Assembly: GCA_013054445.1 (NCBI GenBank)
Contig: JAAMPI010000656.1
Coordinates: forward strand, 1-29,109
DNA: 29,109 bases
From: Cudoniella acicularis
Lineage: Eukaryota > Ascomycota > Leotiomycetes > Helotiales > Helotiaceae
Direction: 5' to 3'
Positions 10,028 to 19,402 of the stretch are shown here, in pieces. The notes below the pieces were generated by a model. It ran no database searches. It was not told the DNA's origin and saw only the letters and a program-made list of their open reading frames with translations. How positions within the stretch are numbered: position 1 is the first letter of the stretch; each line of letters opens with the position of its first letter. The translations under genes and the position numbers were made by a program.

Positions 10028-10751
10028 TCACAATAAAACGACAACTGCAAGGGAAAAGAAAACAGCTCCCAAGATTCCACCTGACCAAAGCCGCACACTC
10101 ATTCCATCCGTAGCCCAAGACTTAGTAGCCGATGCTGAAGGCGAAGTAGTGCTAACTGATATCTTTGACGATGTTGCTGTTGCTGTTCCTGATGCTGGAA
10201 GTAAGGTCGTATCTGAAACAACAGATGCGGCATTACCGCTGGCATTTTGGCAAACGGATGGCATGGTGGTAGATGCTCCAGAAATGAAATTCACTGCGGC
10301 GCACTCCACCGTATATCAGCATCTAACAACGTCTCTTTCTGGCGTGATGCCAGCTGACCTGGTAATGTATTCCATCCTCTGCATTCTGTGTAATTTGTAA
10401 CACTCCTTGTGATCCTGCCCAGGCTGCCGGTGCACTGATACCTGGCTCGCAGAAAGCTCCCAGGCCGTACTCTGCAATAATTGGAAATACGACGGTCCAG
10501 TTGCCGGAGGCTGTTGGGTCGAGTGTCGCCCGGTACAGGAAATCGGATTGAGGATGTAGAGTATTGAATGCAATGGCATCACCGCCAACATGGAAGTCTG
10601 TGGCGTTGCTGAAGCTGACTGAAAACCCTCCACAGGGAGCTGAATTCTCGGTATCGGAATTGAAACCAAGAGAAGTGGGGTAACTGAGGAGAAAATGAGC
10701 ATCCAATGAGCTGAATAGGATGTATAGCGGTAGAAACAGTCGAAAGGCCAT
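10028..10751 (-). CDS. BIM1/X325 copper-type secreted protein, GPI-anchored (copy 1)
   Basis: Exons 10751-10359 and 10303-10028 give 222 residues. The 55-bp intron (10358-10304) has GTCAGC, a GCTGAT branch site and GGAG. Residues 1-18 form a signal peptide (MAFRLFLPLYILFSSLDA). Cleavage would leave His19 as the mature N-terminus, the hallmark of the LPMO-like X325/BIM1 family, which binds copper through a histidine brace and serves copper uptake rather than polysaccharide cleavage. The family also shows in HF-LLSYP, ENSAPCGG and cysteines 40, 101, 132 and 149; His66-Pro67 matches His73-Pro74 of the neighbour. A Ser/Thr/Ala-rich linker and hydrophobic C-terminus (LGAVFFSLAVVVLL) fit a GPI signal. 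Oddity: the usual C-A-D after the splice reads C-A-A (Ala134). The start at 10751 is preferred over 10766 because it gives a cleaner signal peptide. Confidence 0.85.
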
Positions 10752-11583
10752 AGTATGGACGAACATCGCTGCATGTACTTGGTGATCAAAAGTTTTAATG
10801 AAGGAGTATATTGAAATAATGTTTTTTAACCAGGGAGAGAAGTTCAGTCGAAAAGAACGATCTAAAGATGAACTTCAACGAAATCCGAGTGCCGGCTCCT
10901 CCCCGACTTTTCCATTGATTGTAAATTGATTCGATTTAGTGACTCATTCGCAAGGATCATTGCATTAGTGCTCAACAGCTAAACTAAGACTTTGATGGAC
11001 TTCTTCCACTCATAGAGCTTCATCAAGCTGGAAGCTTAATAATGAAGCATGGGTATTTAAGGCACGGTATCTCAATTGGATTCTACCCCTCTTTAGTTCC
11101 CGATTTTTGTTGCTTCTCTTCGATCTGTCGATTGTCTAGATGAGATTTTGAGCTTGTTTGAGCAAGATTAAGTTCTTGGCAGTTCTTGCGAATCGCCACT
11201 TCGGTGCCGTGGCTGCATTGCCAAGACGGGCGACACTATATTTGACAAGTGCGACTAAAAGAAGCAAGCGCAATAGCACGGCTGTCGAGATCATGCGCGA
11301 CTATAATTTGATTATTTCGTGAAAAGTAGAGACCTTTTCTGCGGCTTCATAAGCCTCGCCCTCCCGCCTGTCTCTTGGCATCCCGTGGGGCATCAAGTGA
11401 TGGACTTATTCACTTTACTTAATGAGGGTAAGTGGTTACTGAACCTCTTTTCTTCTCAAACTAGCGCAAAGTTTCTGTCATAAGAGCCAGAATTCCGACA
11501 AGCTTTTTCTACTCCTGCCAAGTTTCCCTTGCCAACCTTTTACAAAGCTTGTTTGAATATCACACCCGAGATTCCCCACGAAC
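10752..11583. other. Shared divergent intergenic region of the BIM1-like pair
   Basis: These 832 bp separate the starts of two head-to-head BIM1/X325 genes and must hold both promoters. A TATTTAA box lies at about 11053. A pyrimidine-rich leader with CCAAGTTTCCCTTGCC precedes the forward gene. One match to the copper-response consensus of basidiomycete Cuf1 (ATCAAGCTGG, 11022-11031) exists, but such a degenerate motif is expected by chance at about this frequency. No ORF is supported. Confidence 0.5.
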
Positions 11584-12379
11584 ATGGCTGCCCTCGTTTT
11601 CCTGCTGGTTACGGCAGCACTTCGAATTCAACTCGTCTCGGCTCATTTCCAAATCAATTACCCCTCGTGGAGAGATGATTCCTTCAATGCTCCATTTTCC
11701 CAGTATACTTATCCATGTAAGGCTTCCCCCACAACACCATTTCTACATCTAGCTAATGCTTCTAGGCGCTGGGGTGGACGAGTCCGACTCTGCCATCAAC
11801 CGCACCGCATGGCCACTCACTGGTGGATCTCTCAACATCGACTTCCACCATCCCTTCACCTATGTTTTTCTCAATCTCGGTGTTGGCACCAACGTCACCA
11901 ACTTCAATATCTCGTTGAACGCAATGCCAATTAACGAAACCGGTAATGGAACTTTCTGCATCGAAAAATTCGTCATTCCCTCCGGCTTGGGTCTCACCGA
12001 TGGGACGAATGCCAGTCTTCAAATTTCGACCGTCGGACCAACGGGCGCTGCGTTGTACAATGTGAGTGAGAACGAAATATTAATCTGGGGAGAAATAATA
12101 ATGGTGAACTTGATCTAACGAAGTAAACAGTGTGCCGATATCGTTTTCAGGAGCAATGCTACTCTCCTGCCTGCTAGTCAATGTAGCAATGACACTGGTG
12201 TTAGTTGGTCTGTCGTGAATCAAGAGTTTAACGGATCGACACCGATAACGATGACTACCAACTCAGCCAATGCCAGTGCCACAGCCAAGTCAGGTGCTTC
12301 GGCATCGGCAGCTATGAACAAATTTGCTGCCAGTGCTGCTGTGGTGGTTTTGGGTGTTGTTTTTTCTGTGGCATTGTAG
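11584..12379 (+). CDS. BIM1/X325 copper-type secreted protein, GPI-anchored (copy 2)
   Basis: Three exons (11584-11716, 11766-12061, 12131-12379) join in phase across GT-AG introns of 49 and 69 bp, giving 225 residues. The signal peptide (residues 1-20, ending LVSA) is followed by mature His21 in AHFQINYPS, the expected copper-brace residue. Other family features are cysteines 45, 109, 144 and 161, a His-His-Pro at 72-74, and C-A-D-I-V-F at 144-149 just after the second splice. The last two cysteines are 17 apart, exactly as in copy 1. There are many N-glycosylation sequons. An Ala/Ser-rich linker and the hydrophobic tail AASAAVVVLGVVFSVAL predict GPI anchoring to the plasma membrane or wall. 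It lies divergent from copy 1, so co-regulation is plausible. Unlike copy 1 it keeps the Asp of C-A-D. Expected role: extracellular copper acquisition (inference from family). Confidence 0.9.
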
Positions 12380-12518
12380 AGATGACTGGGAGGAGTTTAT
12401 TCTCATCACCTGGGCGCGGGAGGGAATGTTAAGAAATGTGATTAATAAGAGATGCTCCTTGATACTGAAACGATGACTTTGTGACTGTAATTGCGATATC
12501 GTGGCAGGATATAATGAT

Positions 12519-12554
12519 AGTTGTGAGAGTGCTCGGCATTGCTCGTCGTGCACC
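12519..12554 (+). repeat. Left terminal inverted repeat
   Basis: Reverse-complement match to 13815-13850 at 31 of 36 positions (core CGGCATTGCTCGT identical). Weaker similarity continues inward for about 25 bp. Confidence 0.88.
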
Positions 12555-12659
12555 TTCAAAGCGAGGACTCTTTTCCCCTAACAACACCATGTCCGACGCG
12601 TCACACACATCATAAACAACTCAAAATAGACGATTCGATACTCTCTTCACCTATTAATA

Positions 12660-13703
12660 ATGACCACCAACCTAGGCACTAATAGGAAAGTCCTGTTCGA
12701 GCTATCGTACGCGCGATGCGACGTGATAGCGCGTCTTATAGCCAAATCATGAAAAAGACAGGCGTTAAACGCTCTACTATTTAGTACATTGTCAAGGGCA
12801 CTTCACCTTGTACTACTAGAGAAGGAAAGGCAACTAAACTAAAGTTAATTTCAACCTCTAAAACCAAACGTATTATCAAATAGATTAGCAAATCGTGGGA
12901 GAACCGTAAGGCACTATATCACCGCGTCAAAGCCGAGCTCAAAATCAAGGCTTTAGTCGATACTATTTGCTATACGCTTAAGTTATTTAGATACCGTCGC
13001 TTTGTTACTTGTCCTCGCCCCTTTATTAATAAGGACTAGGCAAAGTAANGAGACTCGCGTTTNTATAGANGTATCNCTAGTNGGGAACAGTAGAATAGAA
13101 GAAGGNTATTTAGAGTGATAANGCNACTNTTAATACTAGAAAGCGAGGTCNGATTTATATAANGCGTNGACCTGATAAAAGAAGTGTTTNACGTATNTCA
13201 AGTNAGTTTATAGGAGTNGGAGGGTTAGCGTAATGGTTTAGGGGGCTATTAGCNANGACTAGAAGNCTCCTCTTGTGNTTTTAGANAAGNNAGAGGGCAT
13301 GAAAGGCATTTATAGTAAAGCCTACTTGAATCAGGTGCTTGAAGCTNTGGTATTCCNNTATTATGACTCTCTTACGCCTTAACAACAAGAAGAGTTCATA
13401 TTTATAGAGGATNGTNNAAAGGTTNACANGGGNAAAGNACGTNGACNANAGCTTAAGAAGGGAGTCCGTAGGCTTGACTGGCCTCCCTCCTCACCGGACT
13501 TAAATCCAATTGAGAAGGTTTGGAGATGGATGAAGCACGATATCACGAGGTTAGAGAAGGCTCCGGCTATAATTAAGGATATGAAAGAGGTTTTGCAGAA
13601 GTTATGGACTAAGGTAAAGCCAGAGGATTGGCGATATCTAACAGAGAGGTTAACGGTTAAGATCGAGGACGTGATTACAGTTAAGGGAATGGCTACAGTT
13701 TAG
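12660..13703 (+). pseudogene. Tc1/mariner transposase relic (HTH plus DDE domain)
   Basis: The ATG at 12660 begins MTTNLGTNRK, then the frame slips by one base to a helix-turn-helix reading (IVRAMRRDSASYSQIMKKTG, about 12701-12760). Downstream blocks give the DDE core: the S-D of the first catalytic Asp (codon 13117), I-E-D (second Asp, codon 13410) and SPDLNPIEKVW (Glu codon 13512), then a clean C-terminus ending at TAG 13701-13703. With 33 residues between the last two acidic residues it is close to the usual Tc1 spacing of 34. Stops include TAG where Trp is expected (before S-D; in VMV-W-GAIS; in D-W-K) and TAA for CAA near 13380. At least one more frameshift lies near 13175. About 347 codons in all, the normal family size. 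It cannot make transposase as assembled. Confidence 0.88.
13049..13449. other. Cluster of 36 single ambiguous bases inside the transposase
   Basis: Isolated N characters occur only here in the whole window, from 13049 to 13449, in the middle of the transposon. Many fall at positions such as NGA or TNG where a C/T or G/A choice decides between sense and stop. This looks like a consensus over several collapsed element copies, not a gap. Confidence 0.75.
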
Positions 13704-13814
13704 TAGAACAATAAAAAATTATGATTTATACTAACAATTAACTAAATAATAAATTAGTTTGTGATTGCAATTAAAATAATAAAGTTATGGTTGAAAAAAG
13801 GGGTCGGCTACGCA

Positions 13815-13850
13815 GGTGTACAACGAGCAATGCCGCGCACTCTTACAACC
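13815..13850 (-). repeat. Right terminal inverted repeat
   Basis: Partner of 12519-12554. Read on the reverse strand it begins GGTTGTAAGAGTGCGCGGC. Confidence 0.88.
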
Positions 13851-15184
13851 TTGTGTGAATACTTCCCCTCTGCTCCATACTCGTAGGAGATATTCGCTAC
13901 ATGGCTGATTCATAACATGCCGCCTAGATTTAATATAATCGAGAGCCTATCATCACTTCGGCCCAATTTTCATCTATCAAATCCACCGTCCGACTCTTCT
14001 TGCACTTATATACGCCTAACATCCTTCCGATCACACATCCTAACAATCAGGATTCGAACTGCGATTTTCGCACCTTGTCGCTCAAGTCAAGACAGCTTCA
14101 GCCTAAAGGATCAATGATTCGCACTATTTCCGAAAGTCCTCTTTTTGGTTCAACTGCAGGGTTCGTTGAAAATGAGACACTACCATGCCCAATCATCTAG
14201 ACAGGCGCCCAGAAAAAAGGATGCTTAAAGTTGAGCATGATATATCCTCCAGGAATGTGGAGCTTGTCAATGGCCCTGTGAAGACGCTTTGCTCCCGACT
14301 TGGTCCATTCTCGGGGCCAAAACTCGTGGTTGGGAGGGCTTTTCTCCAAGAACAAGAATGCTTTGATTAGCGTTACGAGCCTGGTCAGCTAAGTCTGCGT
14401 TTTCAGGCTACTTTTAAGCGATTTCCAGGCGTCGTGACCCTGCTTTCAGGCTTTCGAAAACGAAAGCTATCACGATCACTTGAATGTTATAAAGTAACTA
14501 AGAATAATTATGGTATAGAAAATAAGTAATCGTGAGTTTTAGAAGGTAAAGATGCTTTTTAATAACTAGCTTTTGAAAGTTTACGACTTTTGATTTTTGA
14601 TTTACTAGTAAAGTACCCTGAAAACACAGACTTATGTCAGTAGGCTCGTTAGGAAGCCTTCGATTTGCAAGCCATCGAAATGGTAGAATTTGCAGATAGC
14701 GGAGCAGGCCCATATATATAATCTCGCTAACTCACCGAGACTTGCAAATTAAGTAAGCCACACCTTTTCAAACTTGTATTCAGATGATTTCATGAGGCTG
14801 CATCACGCTCCAGATGCAAGTCGTAATATGGGGCGTGGGAGCCTGATATCAAACGCGAACAATTGGATTGGGTAAGAGTGAGGCGAGTTGTTTTCAACCA
14901 CCCAAGCCATTTAAGGAAGTACCTCACGCTAAAACATCATGCATTGACGATCGGGAAAGCGCCCATTCTTCTATTCGGTTTCTTTTTCGAACTTTCATTT
15001 TTGAACTCATCATGAAGTTTAATGTCGCACGAATGTTGTCTCTGAGCTTTTGTTATGTTTAGAGAACTTCCGTTCATTTACAGCTCTTTCTCATTAGACA
15101 ATTTGACGTTCTTTGGAAGCTTGTCGCTGGACGAGGTGCCGCTCTCTGCCACACGTGCTCAGCCTTGCCATCTTGCCCCTCAAC
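13851..15184. other. Intergenic region without a supported gene
   Basis: Frames at 13917-14117, 14000-14200, 14185-14370, 14498-14713 (reverse) and 14868-15062 were read. None shows a domain, a signal peptide or splice partners. The last part must hold the promoter of the 15185 gene; a pyrimidine-rich leader (CTTGCCATCTTGCCCCTCAAC) precedes its ATG. No tRNA or repeat was recognised. Confidence 0.45.
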
Positions 15185-17306
15185 ATGTCGTTCGGATATG
15201 GTGTTAGCGATGCCCTCACTCTGATCCAACTTGCTTGGAGAACAGTGGACGGGGCTAGACGAGCATGTGGCGAGCACGATGACTTGACAAAAGAAGTCTC
15301 AAGTCTCCATTCAGTCTTGGAACACCTACAAGCAGAAATGTCAAATTCCGATTCTCTTGTCAATCTCGCCGACAAAAACCGGCGTGACGAACTTCAGAAC
15401 CACATGGCAGGTTGTGTGATACACCTGCGAACCATGGACTCAATCCTCACCAAATACAATGCACTCGACGACGAAAAAAGAAGCACCAAAAAACTGTGGC
15501 AGAAAATCCGATTTGGAAATGGCGAAGTCATGGATCTGGCCGAGCTCTGGTTGAAAATATCCACATACACCATCGCCATCACGATGTCATTGAATCTAAT
15601 GCTACTTGGATCTCAGGGCGAGTAGAAAGGAGACTCGGGCGCCAGGGAGGGGATCTTGAAGGCATCCGCGAGTCGGTTAACTTAGTGCTGGCCAAGCTTG
15701 CCTCGCAGTCTCGTGAGGGATCCGTCATGACTGATTATTCCAAAGACGACAAACACTTTTGGAGAGGCTTCCGACGTGAGCTTGTGAAGGATGGGTATCC
15801 GAGTATGGTTATCCGTGGCCACAAAAAGCTCATTCGGGATTACATCAGGGAGCTGGAAGTAAGGAGAGTTCTTGATGATCCAAGGGGTCGTTCCAGCGTT
15901 TCCTTGGCAACCTTTGCCGGTGTCCAAGAGCGAGGGAAGCAAGTATCGATTGGTTCCAATCAGTCGATGGAATCTTTTGTCTCGGTCACTGCCAATGGAG
16001 AAGAGCGATTTTCGGAGTCGCCTCGCAATCCCAACATTCATGATAGCGAGTTTAGCGGCAGTCAACCTAGGCCTTCAACCTCAACGCAATTTCATGGTCA
16101 AGTGGTATTTGCAGCTCAATCTAAAGCAGTTGTGGATGAAGAATTTCCAGGTATATTGCTTGACAAAGACCTGCCACCAGCCTCGACACCACCACCTACG
16201 GCTGACGAACTTAGAATCCTTAACCAACGAGCTTCTATAGAGCAAAAAAATTTGAACCTAGGGAATGACTCACAGATTGACACCCCCCCCCTCGAATCGA
16301 ATCCAACACTTCAAACTAGTCCTAATTCTCAACATTTACCAGATGACCTCCAAGGGGAATCCAGGACCATATCTGCAGTGAAGTTGGGTAAGCGACCCGC
16401 GGAAACACTCCTGCCACAGACCACCTCTATAAATAAAACACAATTTCCTTCAAATAGACCGGAAGATACCCTAGAAACTCCTGGAAAAGCACTTGTTCTC
16501 CACAGGACCAAGATACACTACTTCCTCAGCTCTCTTCGCCCGACGTAGCGGAAATGGCTCGACGACTTGCTTTTCTCAAGCAACATACACTAGAGCAAGA
16601 GAAAAAGCTTGAAGCTGCTACAAATCAGCAACAACAGAAAGCCGAAGAAAAAGAAATAATTCTTGCAGCGACGAGAGTTGCCGAGACCAAAGCAGCCTTG
16701 CGGCCCTTGGAGCCGATCGATAGCGCTGCCGGGTCATCCCAACCGCAGCCCAAGCTTTCGAGTGCAACGACGATGTCGGGTGGCTCGTACTCTCCAATCA
16801 CAACAACAAAGGAAGGGCAGGTCATGGATCCAAAAGCGGCGGCTCGTGTTCGCGAATATTCTTCTGTCACCAGAGGAGAAGAAGCAATCGATCAGTTTTC
16901 GAGACTGCCTCGGACGAAAATTCACATTCCCTTACTACATAGCGAAGACTTGGGCGGTACGTTACCAACTTACTTGCCCCGTATTTTTAACATAAATTCT
17001 TGAATCTTACAGGAGTTCTAGGGCATGGAAGGATTAATCGCCGACTGCTTTCTACATGTAGAGATTATCGGCCCTCGTGTATTACAAGGCTGGTATGATC
17101 TTCTAAGTAAGGAATTTATCATTATGCCACAGGTTTGGGAGGATACGATCGAGCCAGATTGTGAAGTCACGATGCATATGTGGCCGTTGCCTGAGCCGCC
17201 GCTGAGATGCCTACCCCCTGGTCCTCCTCCACTGCCTCGTCGATCTCGGAAGCCGAAAAAGAAGGGAGGAGTAGCTAGGAGGATCCTGGGAGATCTAGGT
17301 TTTTAA
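15185..17306 (+). pseudogene. Fungal STAND-type N-terminal (Helo-like) protein with C-terminal ubiquitin-like domain, frame-broken
   Basis: The N-terminus (MSFGYGVSDALTLIQLAWRT, heptad-rich helices, KLWQKIRFGNGE) matches a common fungal family related to the Helo-like N-terminal domain of STAND proteins. The middle is Ser/Pro-rich with a short coiled-coil stretch (EQEKKLEAATNQQQQKAEEK). The C-terminus (ISFRDCLGRKFTFPY; GMEGLIADCFLHVEIIGPRV; MPQVWEDTIEPDCEVTMHMW) is a ubiquitin-like domain (ULD type). A GTACGT...TTCTAG intron (16957-17021) splits the latter in phase. The frame breaks three times: one base missing at about 15618 (SQG/RVERRL), one at about 16503 (or a poor intron from 16388), and an extra base or a 4-base ATCG duplication at 16887-16893 just before ISFRD. 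All flanking text is conserved, so the gene decayed recently, or the sequence has errors. It may once have acted in cell-death or recognition pathways (inference). Confidence 0.78.
16957..17021 (+). other. Intron inside the ubiquitin-like domain
   Basis: GTACGT donor and TTCTAG acceptor, 65 bp. Removing it joins AKTWA to GMEGLI in phase, the order expected of this domain family; the unspliced reading hits a TAG. Confidence 0.8.
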
Positions 17307-18290
17307 GTGGAACTATTCTGGCAAGGAACTTCTCTATATAAGTAAGGAGCTTGACGCCCCTTTATAGCTTCAATATAGCCAGAGTAAACATATTAACTCT
17401 AATAGCTAAAACTATCTATCCCCCGCTTAGAAACAATAACACAATAGCTTAAATTCAGTCGTAGGCCCAGGATTTGGCTCCTCACCGGCTTGTATAAGAT
17501 ATCAGATGCCACCTTCCTCACAGCTTCAACCCGGGAAACGGGCACGATACGGGCGGAAAGGCTGCAATGCCCCTAGATCTTACCCCATGTTACCGGACTA
17601 TCAGCTTCAACGAGTTTAAACGCAATTATGGCATTCCATTAGCACCTCTATCGTCTGAGACCTTTACCATGTATTGCGGGTGCAAAACAATCGTCGAAAA
17701 ACTGGTTTTTTGGGCAGCTAGCTCAGTAGCAGAGGCTTGATGCCAATCCTCGTAATTTTGCCTAGGCTCGAATTTAGAAGCGCAATAACAGACATCCGAA
17801 TCAACTTAAACTTAACCCAATTCTTAGTTTAATTTGTAGGGGAAATCGGGCCTATCAAATAAGACTCGGGTTGCGGGAATTTCGTTCATCAACTCGCATG
17901 CGGAGGCTTTGGATAGAGACTATTGGGACCTTTCGAAAAGGATATTGATGATATAAAAGAAGAGGTGAATGAAAAATAGGAGCTCCTCTACGTGGCAATA
18001 TGCTTGGTTGAAACTGATCTTCGAGTGACATGGAAGAACGAATTTGTGTAAATAAGAAGTTCCACTCAATTGACAACATGTTCGTCTTTCCCTGGAGCTT
18101 AGAAGAATTTCCTTCTTGGTAGACCCTCATTATAAGAAGTCCATTACAATGGAACAATATTTACTCGTGTTCTATTAAAACAATGAAGGTACACTTTTCG
18201 CAGTTTCTGGCCTGCTAATATATTCAAAGACAAAAAGCAAAGGCTGGTGAGTCGCATGATATCCAACCCGTGATATAAACAACTTTTAAA
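17307..18290. other. Intergenic, partly TA-rich sequence
   Basis: No gene is supported. Part of it (about 17335-17460) is dense in CTA, TAG and ATA trinucleotides, like RIP-mutated repeat debris, but no ends or coding remnant can be seen. The reverse frame at 17855-18157 has no recognisable content. The 3' flank of the reverse-strand oxygenase gene starts below 18290. Confidence 0.4.
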
Positions 18291-19402
18291 TCACCTCGAA
18301 AATACATCCTCCTCACTCCTAATTTCATCGTCCCTCGCATCAATCGTATACATCAAATCACTCCGCATCGTATACTTAATGCCAGCCGTAACATCATCAC
18401 CCGAATGCAGCAGGCCCTTTTGCTGGAAAATCAAAACTCGGCCAATCTTGGGATCGACATCTGTTCTCTCATCTGAGTAATTGGCGTGGAAAGTTGTAGC
18501 ACCACCGCGCAGCAGCTCGGTTCTGGGATCTACGGCTGGGTTTTTGGAGGCAATGGTTGGGTCGGCGGCGTCGAGGTCGATGGGCTCGCCGAGGGCTTGG
18601 GCGGAGTCGTTGAGGTATAGGTGCATGGTGTAGTAGGAGCGTTCCGAGCCGTCGGGAGTTTCGTACATGCCGTCGCAGTGGCCTGATGTTCTGTTAGTAT
18701 TTCTGCTTGGTGTGTACGTAAAGGAAAGGGAAACCCACGCCTAAAAAACTGCCCAGCACCATACTTCAAGAAACGCATGCGCTCATTGGGACCTTGTTCC
18801 GTAATAACCCACCTCTCTCCGCGCTTCACACCCCCGCTTTCAATAACAGACATGTATTTCTTTCCCTCTAAGGCCGAGAAATATTCCTTCATGCCCTCGG
18901 CCTGCTGAATCCGCAGCCAGATTCGATGAACCATATCTCGATTATCCCAAATAATGCGATCTGAATTGCGGTAATCTAGAGAAAGGAACTCATGGTCTTG
19001 TCCCGCGTTGACCATTGCTGGCCTCCACCCATTGTTCTCAATAGGTTTGACGGGCTCCCCATCCTCGCCTTCTTCTTCCTCTTTGTGTGCCCCTGCCGAT
19101 TTTTCTGCCAAGTGTATAACTTCTTTGCATTCTTGCTCGTTGAGAACATTGTCAAGGACAACCGCGTAACGCTCCTTGTATTCGGGCAGACCACATTCGA
19201 CGAAATCGATTTGTTTGACGGTGATTTTGGAGGGGTCGGGGAGGGGAGCGAGGAAGTCAGAAGGGATGTCAACATCTAGAGAGGTGTATTTCGTCTTGAC
19301 TACTTTGGGCCATTCAAATTCCTTCTCGGACTCGGTCTCGCCGTAATTGACGAGCTTTCGAGCTGAGCTTCGAACTTTCTGGAGGATGGTTTTGCGAGAC
19401 AT
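18291..19402 (-). CDS. 2-oxoglutarate/Fe(II) oxygenase, prolyl 4-hydroxylase-like
   Basis: Exons 19402-18739 and 18682-18291 join in phase over a 56-bp GTGGGT...TCAG intron, giving 351 residues. The double-stranded beta-helix core contains the iron ligands H-C-D (His223, Asp225) and His314 (GLLHSGDDV), with Lys324 (IKYTMRSDLMY), ten residues later, as the likely 2-oxoglutarate binder. FLKYGAGQFF precedes the first ligand pair, as in P4H-type enzymes, and RVLIFQQKGLLHSG is the typical second strand. The N-terminus is basic (MSRKTILQKVRSSARK) with no signal peptide or membrane segment, so an intracellular enzyme is likely, unlike ER collagen hydroxylases. An acidic stretch (HKEEEEGEDGEP, about 115-126) is probably a loop. 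All catalytic residues are present; the substrate (protein or small molecule) is unknown. Confidence 0.88.

Larger units (their letters stand above)
12519..13850 (+). mobile_element. Tc1/mariner-type DNA transposon, inactivated
   Basis: The element of about 1.33 kb is bounded by inverted repeats and contains one transposase-like reading on the plus strand. The outer 36 bp of the two ends match at 31 positions, and four of the five differences are transitions. A TA dinucleotide, the usual target of this superfamily, lies at the left edge (12518-12519), but the right edge reads CT, so the target duplication is not intact or the border is off by a base or two. It sits about 140 bp after the stop of BIM1-like copy 2. 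Internal stop codons replace Trp and Gln, as expected from RIP. The interior carries 36 isolated N bases. Confidence 0.88.

Noticed and set aside
9900..10400. 166-residue forward open frame
   Set aside because: It is the antisense of the BIM1-like copy 1 exons, has no domain, and is explained by the reverse-strand gene.
11022..11031. Copper-response (Cuf1-type) element ATCAAGCTGG between the BIM1-like genes
   Set aside because: The consensus is so degenerate that about one match is expected by chance in 832 bp on two strands; it is also known from basidiomycetes.
6742..12379. Secondary-metabolite or siderophore gene cluster
   Set aside because: No PKS, NRPS, terpene synthase, P450 or transporter gene is present; the beta-lactamase-like and BIM1-like genes alone do not define one.
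14040..14070. tRNA T-arm-like AGTTCGAATCC on the reverse strand
   Set aside because: The flanking bases do not pair into a T-stem and no acceptor or anticodon arm can be drawn.
15600..15630. Programmed -1 ribosomal frameshift
   Set aside because: No X-XXY-YYZ slippery heptamer is present (CTCAGGGCGAG), and two further breaks lie downstream, so decay or sequence error is simpler.
16388..16505. Intron GTAAGC ... CCACAG in the Helo-like gene
   Set aside because: The phases do not match (exon ends in phase 1, the required downstream frame is phase 0), so a one-base deletion is preferred; not fully excluded.
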